This document shows positions 1-10,672 of a stretch of 64,000 nucleotides of DNA, one piece after another. Numbering within the stretch: the stretch's first letter is position 1; the number at the start of each line of letters is the position of its first letter. The translations under genes and the position numbers were made by a program. The stretch is from Cryptomeria japonica (Eukaryota; Streptophyta; Pinopsida; Cupressales; Cupressaceae), in the NCBI RefSeq assembly GCF_030272615.1, contig NC_081414.1:913147648-913211647 (forward strand), in the 5' to 3' direction. The notes beneath the pieces were generated by a model. The model was not told the origin of the DNA. It did no database searches and saw nothing but the letters and a program-made list of their open reading frames with translations.

Positions 1-482
1 TGTTGATGTGTTCCCTTTAAAGGCATATTTTTGTGCTTTGGTTGTCACATTGATTGACGCCCGTTCTTGTTTGTCCTTGATTTTTATGACATTTACTTGG
101 TTTTCGCATGCCGATATGTGATTGATGGTGTTCTCATATAGGTGATTTATACGAGCTCCTCTGGTATCGTTTGATGTTGAAGCTCCTTCCTTGTTGTAAT
201 TTGGAAGATGATTTTTAAAGTCTTCATGGTCACCATTCATTTTGTGACCATAACCTGTTAAATCTCCCCTATTGATCATGTCCTGAATGATGTTCTTCAG
301 CCTCATACAATCATTTATGTGATGTTCTTTGTTTCGATGGAAATCATAAAAATGCGAGTCATTCCGCCAAGGTGGTTTGACCTGGGGTTCAAAGTTTTTA
401 TGGCTGGCAATGTGATGATCTTATTCGCCAAGAGTTCCTGAAACGTTGATTCTAAGGTTTGTCCTAATGGTGTGTAGATACG

Positions 483-2320
483 TCAATACAGGAAAGTGTT
501 GGTGTTGCCTCTCTGGTTTGTATTATTCCCTTGGTTAATGTCGTTGCCTTGTTTAGTGTTGTTGCCTTGGTTATTTTTGTTGGTGTTTGATGTTGAAGTT
601 CCTTGATTGGTATTTTGCAGATAAGTGTTAGTGCCTTGATTAACACTTTTTTGATCTTTGTTGGATGGTGGGTTACTTGATAAAGCTAACACCAGTTGTT
701 TAGACTTCACATTGTTGGCATCAAATACCCCATCATTAACAATGTTTTTGTTCCTTGTCCAAAATCAGGATTTGTCTAAAGTGTTGTTATTGTTTTGGTT
801 GTTAAAGGGGTTAGTGCTTGATGAATTAACACCCTGCTTAAAGAACTTCAACGTTCCTTTCTTGATGCAAGCTTCCTCCACTTGGATTTTGTTTTCTATT
901 AATTCTACAAAAGATGGTATGCATTGGAGTTTGAGTTGATAACTCATCTCACTATTTAGATTATCGATAAAGATTGCCATCTTTTCCTTTTCAGGTACGT
1001 CTCGAGGATATCTTGAAACCATGCGTCTCCACCGTTGAAGAAACACCATGAATGTTTCATTGCTCTTTTTTTTGTGTTACACACATCCAACATGGTGATC
1101 GCGTGTTGAATGTTATATGAGTATTGTGCTATGAATTTGTTTACCAACTCATCAAATGATCTGATGGGAGGTGTGAGTTTAGACAACCACTCCATTGTTT
1201 GCCCTCCCAAACTTCTTGGGAATAATCTCATTAAGTGTCATCGTGAGAAAACTCTAGGCTCATGGTACAAAATTCCCGAACGTGATCATGGGGATCACTT
1301 TTACCATTGTATTTGTCATACTTTGGTATATCTAAATTTGGGGGAAAAGGTACCATGTTCAATCTCCTATCAAAAGGATAAGACTGATCTCGTCCAAGGA
1401 GTATCTTACTGTAGTTCCTTGTTGCATGTCCTGCATTTGTCTTTACAGCGTTTGGATTTGTTGTGTAAGAGCAACCATGGGGGCATTTGTCCTCCGAGGG
1501 AGAGCTTCACATTGTTCATTAAGATTGTCCCGATTGCGGGTATGGTCTTGCTCGTGGGTGTTGTCTTGTTCGCGTATGTTTTCTGGATCATGTGTCTCTT
1601 CTTCTCTTCGTTGTTCTTGATAGGCATAATTTCTTTACCTTGGTCTTGAAATTCTCTCATCAATATTCCTTTAGTTTTTTGTATCAAAGTCTTCAAGAAT
1701 GTTGACTCCTTTGCTAGTTAGCATGAGTAGATATTTTTCTTTGTTTGCTTCGATAAGTCTTTCCATGAGTTTTTGGAATGCTATGTTTTCTTGACATTTT
1801 TGGAGAAGTTCCTTTGTGATCTCTGTTTCGCCCATATTGGCATACTCATCAAAAGGATTGGATAATCTATGACCCATACTCGATTCTGGTTGTGATTCCC
1901 TTTGTTTGTTTCTCTGGAATCTAGTGACAATGGGCATTTAATATATTCTGTCGTGATGAATTCTTCTTCTTCTATTGGAGTTTTGGGTGGTGTTGGCAGT
2001 TTAGGTCGAGCTTTGTTATATGTGATAAGGAACTTTGGGAGAAAAGTGGGGTTAATCCTTCCTCCATGATTTAGGCATTGGTTGAATGCCACTTTCTTAA
2101 TGTAAGCCCTACTTCTCAAAGGATCCTTGTCAAACTTGTTTGTTTTTCCTTGGATATACAATCCCATGTGATGCAAGAATGTGTGATGTGATGCAAAGAG
2201 TTGATGATTTATATAGAGAAATTTATTCCTTTTAGCAAGTGCCTTAGAACTAGGCTGTCTCTTCTTCAACTTAGTTTTGTGATGAAGACTTTTTCTTCTC
2301 AAAATATGAGGAGTGGTCAT
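483..2320 (-). pseudogene. Ty3/gypsy gag, broken (probably Tat/Ogre lineage)
   Basis: This is the capsid gene of an LTR retrotransposon whose 5' LTR lies at 5015-6466 and which runs off the left edge. The retrotransposon gag domain is recognisable at about 765-1231: LFPRSLGGQTMEWLSKL, then NKFIAQYSYNIQHAITMLD, then, after a frameshift near 1050, LQRWRRMVSRYPRDVPEKEK and IDNLNSEMSYQLKLQ. It is followed toward 480 by a linker rich in Asn, Gln and Thr (many NQGNN runs), where zinc knuckles would be expected but are not seen. The N-terminal part (1671-2320) is basic and occupies two frames. No protease or reverse transcriptase is in the window. Several frameshifts and stops make it non-functional. 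Gag identity is secure; the Tat/Ogre placement rests on the PBS style and the long leader. Confidence 0.75.
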
Positions 2321-2769
2321 ACATGAATGATCGAAGGTTTGACGTTGATGTTGGATTTGGATACTTAGTTTGAATACTCAAGTTTACTTTATCAAGTAGA
2401 GGTTTAGTTAGATTCGCCTCCACGACAAAGTGTGTCAAATAATATGGATAAAGTCTCCCGATATGGAAATTTGATTTGACAACTTAAGGATTAAACTAGG
2501 TATTTTGTTTTGATAGAATCCGTTGGATGGTGAAACTTTGATCACTATGTCTGGTACTTCCTGATTTTGTTGGATGAATTCTAATCTCAAGCTAGTTTAA
2601 TGATTTGAAAACTTGTTCTAAGAGCACCTTGTTGATTTGGAAATTTTCTCACTGATGATCGGATTTGAAGTTTTGTTGTTGAGTTGGCTAAAGAACCTGA
2701 AAGGGTATTTGAAACTGTTGATAAAATTTTCCCAAAGTGTTGGATTTGCTCTTTGTCTTTCCTTAATTT

Positions 2770-3140
2770 TGATCATGCGCTAAGACAGAGACCCGATGCG
2801 CTAAATAATGTTCAGAATGCGCTATAGAATGTTCCCTATGCGCTACATTTCCCTTCCTACGCACTTGTTTAGACTATTCAAAAATGACTATTCTGGATAA
2901 TTTATGTGCTATTTTGTCCTACTTACGTGCTATTGTTTGATATGAAAGTGTTATGGTATGCTTCTTATGCGCTATGTTGATGTTTGAATGTGCCACATTG
3001 ATGCAGACAAGTGCTACTGGGAATTTCACCAATATGATATTGATTAGGCGCTAAGATAAGTGATGAAAGCGCTAAGTTTGGGTTGAAATGCTCTGTTGAA
3101 TGTTGGCTACACGCTAGGATGTTTCTCCTATGCACCTACT
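2770..3140. repeat. Degenerate array of a GCGCTA-centred motif (leader array 1)
   Basis: About fifteen copies of a short motif close to ATGCGCTA occur every 20-30 bases: for example gatgcgctaaat, gaatgcgctata and tatgcgctatgt, with decayed forms such as tgtgctac and cgcacttg. The sequence between copies is not conserved, so this is not an ordinary tandem repeat. It lies in the untranslated leader between the PBS and gag of the gypsy element. The core AGCGCT is self-complementary. Confidence 0.6.
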
Positions 3141-3984
3141 GTCCTGATTTATTTGTTTATGTCATTTTGAAAATTAACACTTGTGACTTTGTTGAATGAT
3201 TTTTTGAAAAATAATGACTTGAAAACACGACACATAGAAGAGATAACAATTTTGCCTGTGCTAAATAGGTAGTGTATGTTCTTTTGAGGATGTGTTCAAA
3301 TCCCCGATGTTTTCACTGGTTTGGATAACAATAAGATAGATCAAACAAAATCTTTATCCAAAGGTCATCAACAATATCATAGCCCACTAGTCTCTATACT
3401 CCGTCAGCTCAAACAACCTTGTCACCCCCTAGGGGGCTCCCGCTTGTTTGCCTTTTGCCAGAAATTAAATCAAACTGAACTGCTTCACAATTGGGTAGTT
3501 ATCTTGGGAGATATCTGGTGAGTGATCCTGGGGGCGGATTCTTCCCCACCCTTGCACTATGATATTGAAAATGTTTGAAAACTGACTCGGCTCAAAGATT
3601 CTAATGCTAAAGTTCTTAATCAGGCTTCTGTTCGGTCTTCGGTGACAAACTCCCTCGGGAGACTTCCCAACCTTTAGAACAAAAGCTTTACGTATCTTAT
3701 AGATACTATGGGAAGGCTAATTGCTAAGCAAAACCGTTGAAGGGGACTTTCGTCAGCCTCCACTTTTTATTATAGTGGGTTGGAACACTTGGCAATAAAA
3801 CCGTTTCCCACTTAGATCATTCCCCTCTCACCGGCCATTAATGGCGCCCTAAGGGAAACTCAGGAGGGCGAGCCTTCTAAAGGATTTAAATGCTTGAAGT
3901 AAAGAAAGCATAAGAGTGGTTTGGCTTTTTGATCACCCAATTAAGGGGACAACATATACCTTCCACTTTCGAGACAAGGCAAAC
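3141..3984. other. Non-coding leader sequence of the left gypsy element
   Basis: I see no gene here. A perfect palindrome ccccctaggggg lies near 3425-3437 and there are GC-richer patches around 3640-3870. It joins the two kinds of short-repeat array of the leader. Confidence 0.4.
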
Positions 3985-4505
3985 AAGGTTCTTTTTAGCC
4001 TTCAAGAAAATGATTTGCTAACTTCTATTTGGAGATGTTGCTCAGACAAGCATGGTGTTCTTTTTAACTCTTCATAGCAAAATGTGTATTTCCAAAACCT
4101 TTCAAAACAAACCTGGTAAACAAAGTAAATCGTAATTTTGGTCAACAAAAGGAAAATCGTGAAATCAATCCCTAATGAAAACTTTTTTTGCCTTGTACAA
4201 AAACAACGAAAGTGAGGTTCTTTTTATCCTTTGCAAAAGAATGAAAGTGAGTTTGTAATTATTTTTTAACCCTTTTGCAAAAAAAATGGAAATGAGGTTT
4301 TGTTTTAAGCACCAAAGGATAAATGAGGTTCTTTTTAAACAACGCCAAAAGACAATGGGATTCTTTTTAACCTTTGTAAAAATGAAAGTTTGTTTATAGT
4401 TCTTTTTAATCCTTTGCAAAATGAAAATGAGGTTTTGTTTTAAGAACCAAAGGAGTAAATGAAGTTCTTTTTAAACCAGTAGGAAATGAAGTATTTTTAA
4501 ACGAA
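3985..4505. repeat. Degenerate array of a GAGGTTCTTTTTAA motif (leader array 2)
   Basis: About ten variants of aatgaggttctttttaa, often followed by cctttgcaaaa, recur at 30-60 base intervals. Clear copies start near 3987, 4055, 4213, 4290, 4325, 4368, 4398, 4428, 4462 and 4488. Frames here are short, so the 84-codon frame at 4165-4419 is judged a by-product of the repeat. Confidence 0.6.
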
Positions 4506-4679
4506 CTTAAAAAAGTTAGAAACAAAAATAATTAAATGCCTAAATAAACTCCTCCAATCTGCAAACAAAGATTAGTAACCTGCAACAAAAATAAAAGTTA
4601 GTGAAAATTTTAAATCTTAGGTGAGCTTATACAAGCCCAACTTTTTCTTCTGTTACAAATTATGTTTTCTTTCTGATAG

Positions 4680-4980
4680 AATCACGCGCTAGACTTCTAC
4701 ACAGAAGCGCTACAGAAAGTTATAGATGCACTAAATAAAGACTCCCAAGTGCTATACTGATTATCGAATGTGCTACACTGCTATCCCAACGCGCAGGAAA
4801 GAAACTGAACTATTATGCACTAACAGTGATATCCAATGCATTAGACAAGGGTTCTGATGCGCTAAATAGTATGCCAAAAGCGGTATTGTTTGCCCCGAAT
4901 GCGCTAATGTAGTTCCCGATGCACTAAAACGATATTGTAGCATGCTTGTAATATTCGTCCTGCACTAAAAACGATGTGAT
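4680..4980. repeat. Second GCGCTA-type array beside the PBS (leader array 3)
   Basis: About thirteen copies of the motif of array 1 (cacgcgctag, agaagcgctac, gatgcgctaaat, gaatgcgctaat, gatgcactaaaa and others) recur in 300 bases, ending just before the PBS. The same motif 1.5 kb away in the same leader suggests one ancestral array interrupted by array 2. Confidence 0.6.
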
Positions 4981-4998
4981 TTATGGGGATGAGCCCCA

Positions 4999-5010
4999 TG
5001 GTGGGTGCCA
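4999..5010 (-). other. Primer binding site of the left gypsy element
   Basis: On the minus strand the sequence reads TGGCACCCACCA, four bases inside the LTR edge at 5015. A TGGCRCCCACC-type site is known in some plant Ty3/gypsy elements, notably Tat-like ones. It differs from the initiator-Met type site used by the other elements here. Confidence 0.6.
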
Positions 5011-5014
5011 GAAA

Positions 5015-6466
5015 TGTATGCGGGGAATGAGGGCAACAAAAATGCAAAAGTCAAATTCAAAAGACCCACACACCAACGAGACTCTCGGTGCAAGTTATAG
5101 GAACTATATTGAAATAGCTCAACTTCCCAAGTGTGTCCCATTGTTCTCTATCTCACAGGATCCCTAAAGTCAATGTGTTTGCTCTAAGATTACTGAGCAA
5201 AATGACTTAGGAATGACTACTCCAAGAACGAGTGATGTTTGACTTATATACATGAATGCATTCCTAAAACATGTATGATGTTGAAATTATGATGATTAAA
5301 CTAGCAGAAAGATGATGATAAGATTAGCAAATTATCCTAGCAATGATATACTAGTCTAACATGGATATTCTATGATATTAAAATGCTTCTAAATTCTATT
5401 AGGATGATTTAATAAAGAGAGGCTAAAATGCTTAGTAAAATGACTATAAGTTTGATGCACTAAGACTTGGACATATGAAAATGAGAGAATGAGAGCTCTA
5501 TTTATAAGGAAAATAGGGCAATGGATGGTCAATATTGGATAATCTTAACAAGGGCCAAGATTGAAAGTTAATCAACCCATGTTTACAATTATCACCAATG
5601 AAATGGTGACAATTTCCAACAAGAGGTTGCTTGAGAGGAGATGAAAGAAGCATTAAATGCTTGAGAAGATGTGAAGGTTACTTTAGGAGGTAAGGGTTAA
5701 GGTTAGGTTAGGGTTATCCAATGGATTATGCTTTTACCCAAGGGATAAACTCTTGTGCAAGGGTTAATAGGATAACCAAGGTTAAAGCCATGAATGCTTG
5801 ATGAGACCCTTGGGTTAGATGAGGGTTGACTTAGAGAGAAAGTGACTAACCATGAAAGAAGGTTGAGTTAACCATTAATGGTTATGTAAGAGCCTTAAAT
5901 GGTTTGGAAGACTTTCAAGGTTAACTTGTTGATGACATAAAGCCTTTAATGGTTATTGAAGCCTTTGGAGGCTTTGAGAAGTGACTTCTCTTTGCTTAGG
6001 ATTGTGACAATAATTAGAAGATGGATTAGGCTAATTGAAATGGATTAGAAGAATCTAGAAGGGGTTTAGGAAGCAAGTGGGAGATGTAGGAAAATGCAAG
6101 TGGAGGAAAAAGGAATTTAATTAAAATAAAATTACTTTATTTCAACTAAATAGATGCAACTTGCATAAATACAAGTGAGAGATTTTAAATAAATAAATTA
6201 GATTTATTTATTTGCAAGGATCAATTTAATTAAATGCAAATTTAATTAAGAAGGGAGAAAGGGGAATTAATGAAATAAAGTGATTTATTTAATCAAATGC
6301 TAGAAAAAGGCTTAGGTGGACTTAATTAAATAAATTGAGTAATTCATTTAATTAAATAGATGAATGTAAAGAAATTAATTAAATATAATTTAATTAATAA
6401 GGGGAATGGGGTTAAAATAAATATTAAATATTCATTTAGGAAAGTGGTCAGATTTATACATCTACA
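5015..6466 (-). repeat. 5' LTR of the left gypsy element (1452 bp)
   Basis: It starts TGTATGCGGG and ends ATCTACA on the plus strand, with the PBS just outside the low end, so transcription would run toward position 1. It is clearly homologous along its length to the solo LTR at 16434-17839; for example both carry ctcacaggatccctaaagtc and aatgaaatggtgacaatt. The half nearest 6466 is rich in short A/T runs (taattaaataaa). The other LTR lies outside the window, so no TSD can be tested. Confidence 0.8.
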
Positions 6467-7160
6467 ATGGCTACCAGATCATGTCTCTGATCTTGAGTTG
6501 GTCGAAGGTGACCCTCAAGTAGGTGAGGTCTCCCGTCCGCCATCCTCCGTGCCATAGTGGATATGTGTCTTCCCGTGGCATGTCTAGGGGCATTGATATC
6601 GGAAATCCAATTGGTTGCATGCAAGTGATGTGCTCGAAGGCCTAGACTTGTAGGAGAGTGCACACTGTGAGACTGTGGTACTCGTGGTGCACGTACCGGG
6701 AGAGCTCATAATATAAATGGGCTAGCATACTGCGACCCCATGCATACATCATCTGCCTCTCCTCCATCTCCTGGATGAAAGAAACAAAACCTGCAACAAG
6801 CTCTGAACCACGACCGTCTGTCAACACCCATCGTGCGACGGTCGCAATCATAATGCATCATACCAAGGGGATTGGCACTCGTCCCTGGCCTAGCGCTCGT
6901 AGGTATACATGTCCTATGGCGTCTATCCTACACCCTAGGGCCTACTCCTGTTGTCTGCACAACTCTACTGCAGATTGGATTGCTGGTGACACTCACTCCC
7001 CCCGGATAGGCAGCCGTAGGATGCAGTAGACGTCGATCAGTGCCATCATCATCTCTCCTGTGGGTAGCTGAAAGGACATGGTGTCTGCATCCCACCTCTC
7101 CATCAATTCCCGTAGCATGGGGGCATGGAATTGAAACTCAAGCAACATGTATGTCCACCA
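6467..7160 (-). pseudogene. Plant mobile domain (PMD / MAIN-like) fragment
   Basis: One minus-strand frame from about 7139 to 6467 carries the PMD order of motifs: LRELMERWDADTMSFQLP, then GEMMMALIDVYCILRLPIRG, then ALGQGRVPIP, YAWGRSMLAHLYYELSR, LTVCTLLQ, AFEHITCMQP and a C-terminal FDQLKIRDMIW. PMD proteins are plant nuclear proteins found both as cellular genes (MAIN, MAIL) and inside transposons; no enzymatic role is established. At least four in-frame stops show it is dead. The frame stops exactly where the LTR at 6466 begins, so the gypsy element inserted in it and the remainder should lie left of the window. Whether it was cellular or transposon-borne cannot be told. Confidence 0.7.
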
Positions 7161-8055
7161 TAAGCCTACTCTATGGAGGAGTCATCTATTGATAGCTGAT
7201 AACTCATCTTCTTGACTTTGCAACATCTGCAACTGGTGCCCCGATGTATGCTCTCACATCTTGAGCAATGTCTGCATGTAAATAATTTTGCATTAGTCCC
7301 GATTTGACTTTTCCAACCGACGACTACGTGCCCAGGAGATGACATCACATCTTCTGGATGCCAATACCCTTTAATGACGACAGTCTATCATCCAGACCAA
7401 CGCGCTCGTCTAAGACACAAGCGCAAACCAAAGGGCAGCGCGTCCCAAGGACGCCCGCGCAGCCGTCTGAGTACAATACTCTCAAAAAGCACTAAAAATA
7501 CAAAACAAAGCCCCTAAGCTCTCGTATGCGTGGAATTTTCACTCAGATTCTATGTAAATCTCAACTAGAATGCTCGCAGCAAATAGTAACAATGACCCTT
7601 CTTGGGGTGCACTTTCGAGTATATAGCCTAATTTTTGCCTGAAATGGCTCTTACCCACTTTTGGATAATTTTGGCTCATTTTCCTTCTTGTTTTCCTTGC
7701 CTTACTAGGGGAAAAACATGAGGGGGCATATACTCGCCTTCATCTGATTTTTCTCTTCTATCTGTACTAACGTTCCTTAAGCATTCCTCTCACCGAAATA
7801 GCTTCTTTCATTTTCCGTGCTGACAACTTTTCTAATTTTGCAGTATGAAATTTGTCATACCAAAAATTGGGTTTCCTCGTGGATACTTGGGGGCATTGCT
7901 CGTGATCGCTGACTCGACCTCTGCAGTTTCTACAATATCGTTTTTGGCTAAGTATTTATTGCATCTACTACATTTATTGCACTACATGAGCTTAATGAGC
8001 ATATCTTTCCAAACTACTTTAGTGTGACTGATCCTTAGAGCCGATCAATCCACTA
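7161..8055. other. No gene recognised; probable interior end of a plus-strand gypsy element
   Basis: Short frames only. The stretch 7380-7460 is GC-rich (caacgcgctcgtc, cagcgcgtccc). The right end runs into a polypurine tract, so part of this interval is probably the 3' untranslated interior of the element whose LTR begins at 8071. Confidence 0.35.
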
Positions 8056-9120
8056 AAGTGGGGGCAAAATGTAGTGTCCTAAAATGTGTCGTGTATTTAT
8101 GACACTTACGCATGACCCCTAGTACATTTATGACAAATCCATGATCAAAATTAGGTTATTTTTGCATCGTGGGCTCGAAAGACAAAGTGCCTTGAAATGC
8201 CTTGAAAGCCCCTTTGGGCCTACTTTTGGATGGACGGAAGTGTGACGCGGGGATGTCTGTGTGTCGTGCTAACGTCCCAAAAAGCTAGCAGAATCTTGAA
8301 TTTGGCACAGAGCTAGATGTTGGCCGACGCATGTCCTTTGGCTCGTGTTTTGCCATAACGGCTCTCCGCGCATCTTCCAAGTTTAAAAACCCTTCCTAGC
8401 TCATTTTGAAGGGTTCCCTACTGGGGTTCTTGGCTCTTGGACTTTGATTGCACTCCCATACTCGCATTGCTCTCTTGCTCTCTTCATGCTTTTGGAACCA
8501 CACTCTACCAACTTCAAGCTACAATCATCTTGTGGAGGCTCTTACCAATAAGCATTATCGCAGGCTTCGTCACGCTCGTATCTTCAACAAAGAGGGGTTT
8601 GGCCTTTACGCCTTGTCTTCTCTTTTATCCATTTTAATTACATGCAATGAGTCCTTTGCATTGTTGATTGTATCTATTATCTAGGTGCATCCATTATTTC
8701 CAATATTTTCAATATTTAATACATGCAATAGGGGCTTGCTTCCATTAAGCATAGCATAATTCCTATTTGCATATTTCCAAGTTTCTGATTTACCAAGTTT
8801 CCAATTTATCTATCTGGTTGTCTATGGCGGTGGAAACACCTAAACGGGGGTCTGATTGAGGTAGGCCCTTATATAGCCCCAACAATTTTTCCCATCTCAG
8901 TGTGTGCAGGTGACAAATAGGTTCCGCATGCAGGAAATCACTTACAGGCTTCTTTCTGGACTTTTCCCTGTCTGCGGGTCATACGGACTACAACATGCCA
9001 TGCTGGCATTCGCGCCTCGCATTGGCATCCTAAACCCCAGAACTCCCTAGTTGGAAGGTATAGCCTGTTTTTAGTATTCCATCATCTGTAATTCGATTTC
9101 TGTGTATTTACTGCTTCTAC
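8056..9120 (+). repeat. Probable polypurine tract and 3' LTR of a plus-strand gypsy element
   Basis: The string aaagtgggggcaaaa at 8056-8070 is a typical polypurine tract and is followed directly by TGTAGTGTCCTAAAATGTG, a common start of plant gypsy LTRs. A TATA-like tttaaaaaccc occurs near 8385. The right boundary was not found; 9120 is a guess from a CTACA string. No partner LTR or TSD is visible. Confidence 0.4.
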
Positions 9121-9179
9121 ATCATAATTTCGTTATTTATATTTTATAGTATAGTTAGTGTAGTTATTTGTTATCCCCT

Positions 9180-9880
9180 GGCTCATCTTAGCGCCTGTTC
9201 GAAGAGGTAGCGGCAAATTGGTTTGCCTTCTAAGATTTATCATCTTGGAGGGGGAAAATCTCCTCCCCTATGATATCAAATCCAGATCCCAAACCAGGAG
9301 GGATTCCCACTAGTTTGTTGCCTAGAGTCATCCCACTACTGCCTATGGTTGCATCTTTGACCTGGACAAATGAAAGGAGTGGATCCTTAGGCAAGCATTC
9401 CTCTGCATCTCGTGGCTCCGGATCTTGCTCATCAACTATTTCCTAAAGCTCGACTGCTCACTCATTCACCCTATCTTTTGTTGATGATGCAACAATCCCA
9501 TCTTCTTCTAGCTAATCCTTAATCCAACCCTTTTCTTCAATCTTTGTGAGGTGAAATAATTTCCATAAGAAATTCACATTCTTTTTAATCTCGAACTTCC
9601 TCGCTTTGAATGGCTTCACATCTGCAATAAATAAGATAGGGAAATGAGGTAGAGGTTTACCATTCTTAATTGTCACCATGTAATCTTTGGGGAGAGGAAT
9701 GATAATATTTGCATCAATATTTCTAAGAGCCCTTCCCAAATCGCCCAACAAACCCGCCTACCCTAACAACCATAGAGTGGGAGAGATTCAAAACTTCCTG
9801 CATTCTTCTCGCCTTGATTTCATTGAAAAAAGCCATTTGTCCATTAGAGGCCATGCAGAGACAAATTGGTGAATCCATCC
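9180..9880 (-). pseudogene. Degenerate minus-strand coding remnant, unrecognised
   Basis: A 79-codon frame at 9512-9751 (GDLGRALRNIDANIIIPLPK, later PHFPILFIADVKPFKARKFE) continues past a stop into acidic residues as far as about 9250. The mix of hydrophobic core and charged tail looks coding, but I do not recognise the family and no start is evident. It could be transposon gag or another decayed gene. Confidence 0.25.
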
Positions 9881-10328
9881 CCACTACTCAAATCTAGCCC
9901 TCTTCCATAGCCCGCTAATTGCTCCTTGAAGTTTCTTGAAGACTCTGACAAAATGTAAAAGAAGATACTAAAAAAAGGAGAAGTAAACTGAAGAAAAACT
10001 TGTGATAGAAGCCACTAAATGTATTTACTCATGTTTGCATCTGTATCTACCGCACTTGTGCCAACTTTATCTCCCAACTTTTCCAAACAAATTCCACTAA
10101 CTTGATGTCAAGCGAGTTAACCAATAACACAAAATTCTCCTCCTCCGCTAACTTTAGCCATCACCTTGGATAGAAAGAAAAAGGCAATCTACCGCTTCCA
10201 CTAAAATAGCAAGTTATACTGCAATCCCGAAGAGCATTCAATGAGAATGTCTCTACCCCTCACATTCCCCACTTGCTTAGATTTTTTGTTAGGTTTCATA
10301 TTTGAGAAATTTTTGAAAGTCCAACCTC
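9881..10328. other. No gene seen
   Basis: This is AT-rich sequence with only short frames. Its right end is the insertion site of the element at 10334-13836. Confidence 0.5.
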
Positions 10329-10333
10329 ATAGG

Positions 10334-10605
10334 TGTTAGTTTTAAATAAGCAGAGAAAACATACTAAAGGAAACTAAAGCAGATATAAACACATAACAAC
10401 GCATAACAGGAGTTTAACGTGGTTCACCACTAAGTGGCTACGTCCACCAGAAACACAGGGAAACTTATTCATTAAACAATATCCATTACACAGTACATTT
10501 GTTAAGGGCTGCACACAACCATTTATATAAACATATTAGATATGAAATTGAAGAGTTTGGAGAAGTCGAATAGTCATGTGACCATTGGGCTTAATATACC
10601 CAACA
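10334..10605 (-). repeat. 3' LTR of the 10334-13836 element
   Basis: 272 bp, TG...CA ends. It is followed on its interior side (10606-10618) by a tract reading cacgggggagat on the minus strand, the polypurine tract. Confidence 0.85.
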
Positions 10606-10672
10606 ATCTCCCCCGTGAAGTCCAACTGGCACAGCCATGCACTGTGGCATCCCCTGCTCTCCGTTTCGATCC

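Noticed and set aside
1110-1649. 179-codon plus-strand frame with a hydrophobic stretch
   Set aside because: It is opposite to recognisable minus-strand gag; the apparent membrane segment is an artefact of the complement.
5690-5720. Telomere-like aaggttaggttagggtt stretch (also near 17110)
   Set aside because: Only two or three degenerate units, present at the same place in both LTR copies of the gypsy family, so it is part of the LTR and not an interstitial telomere.
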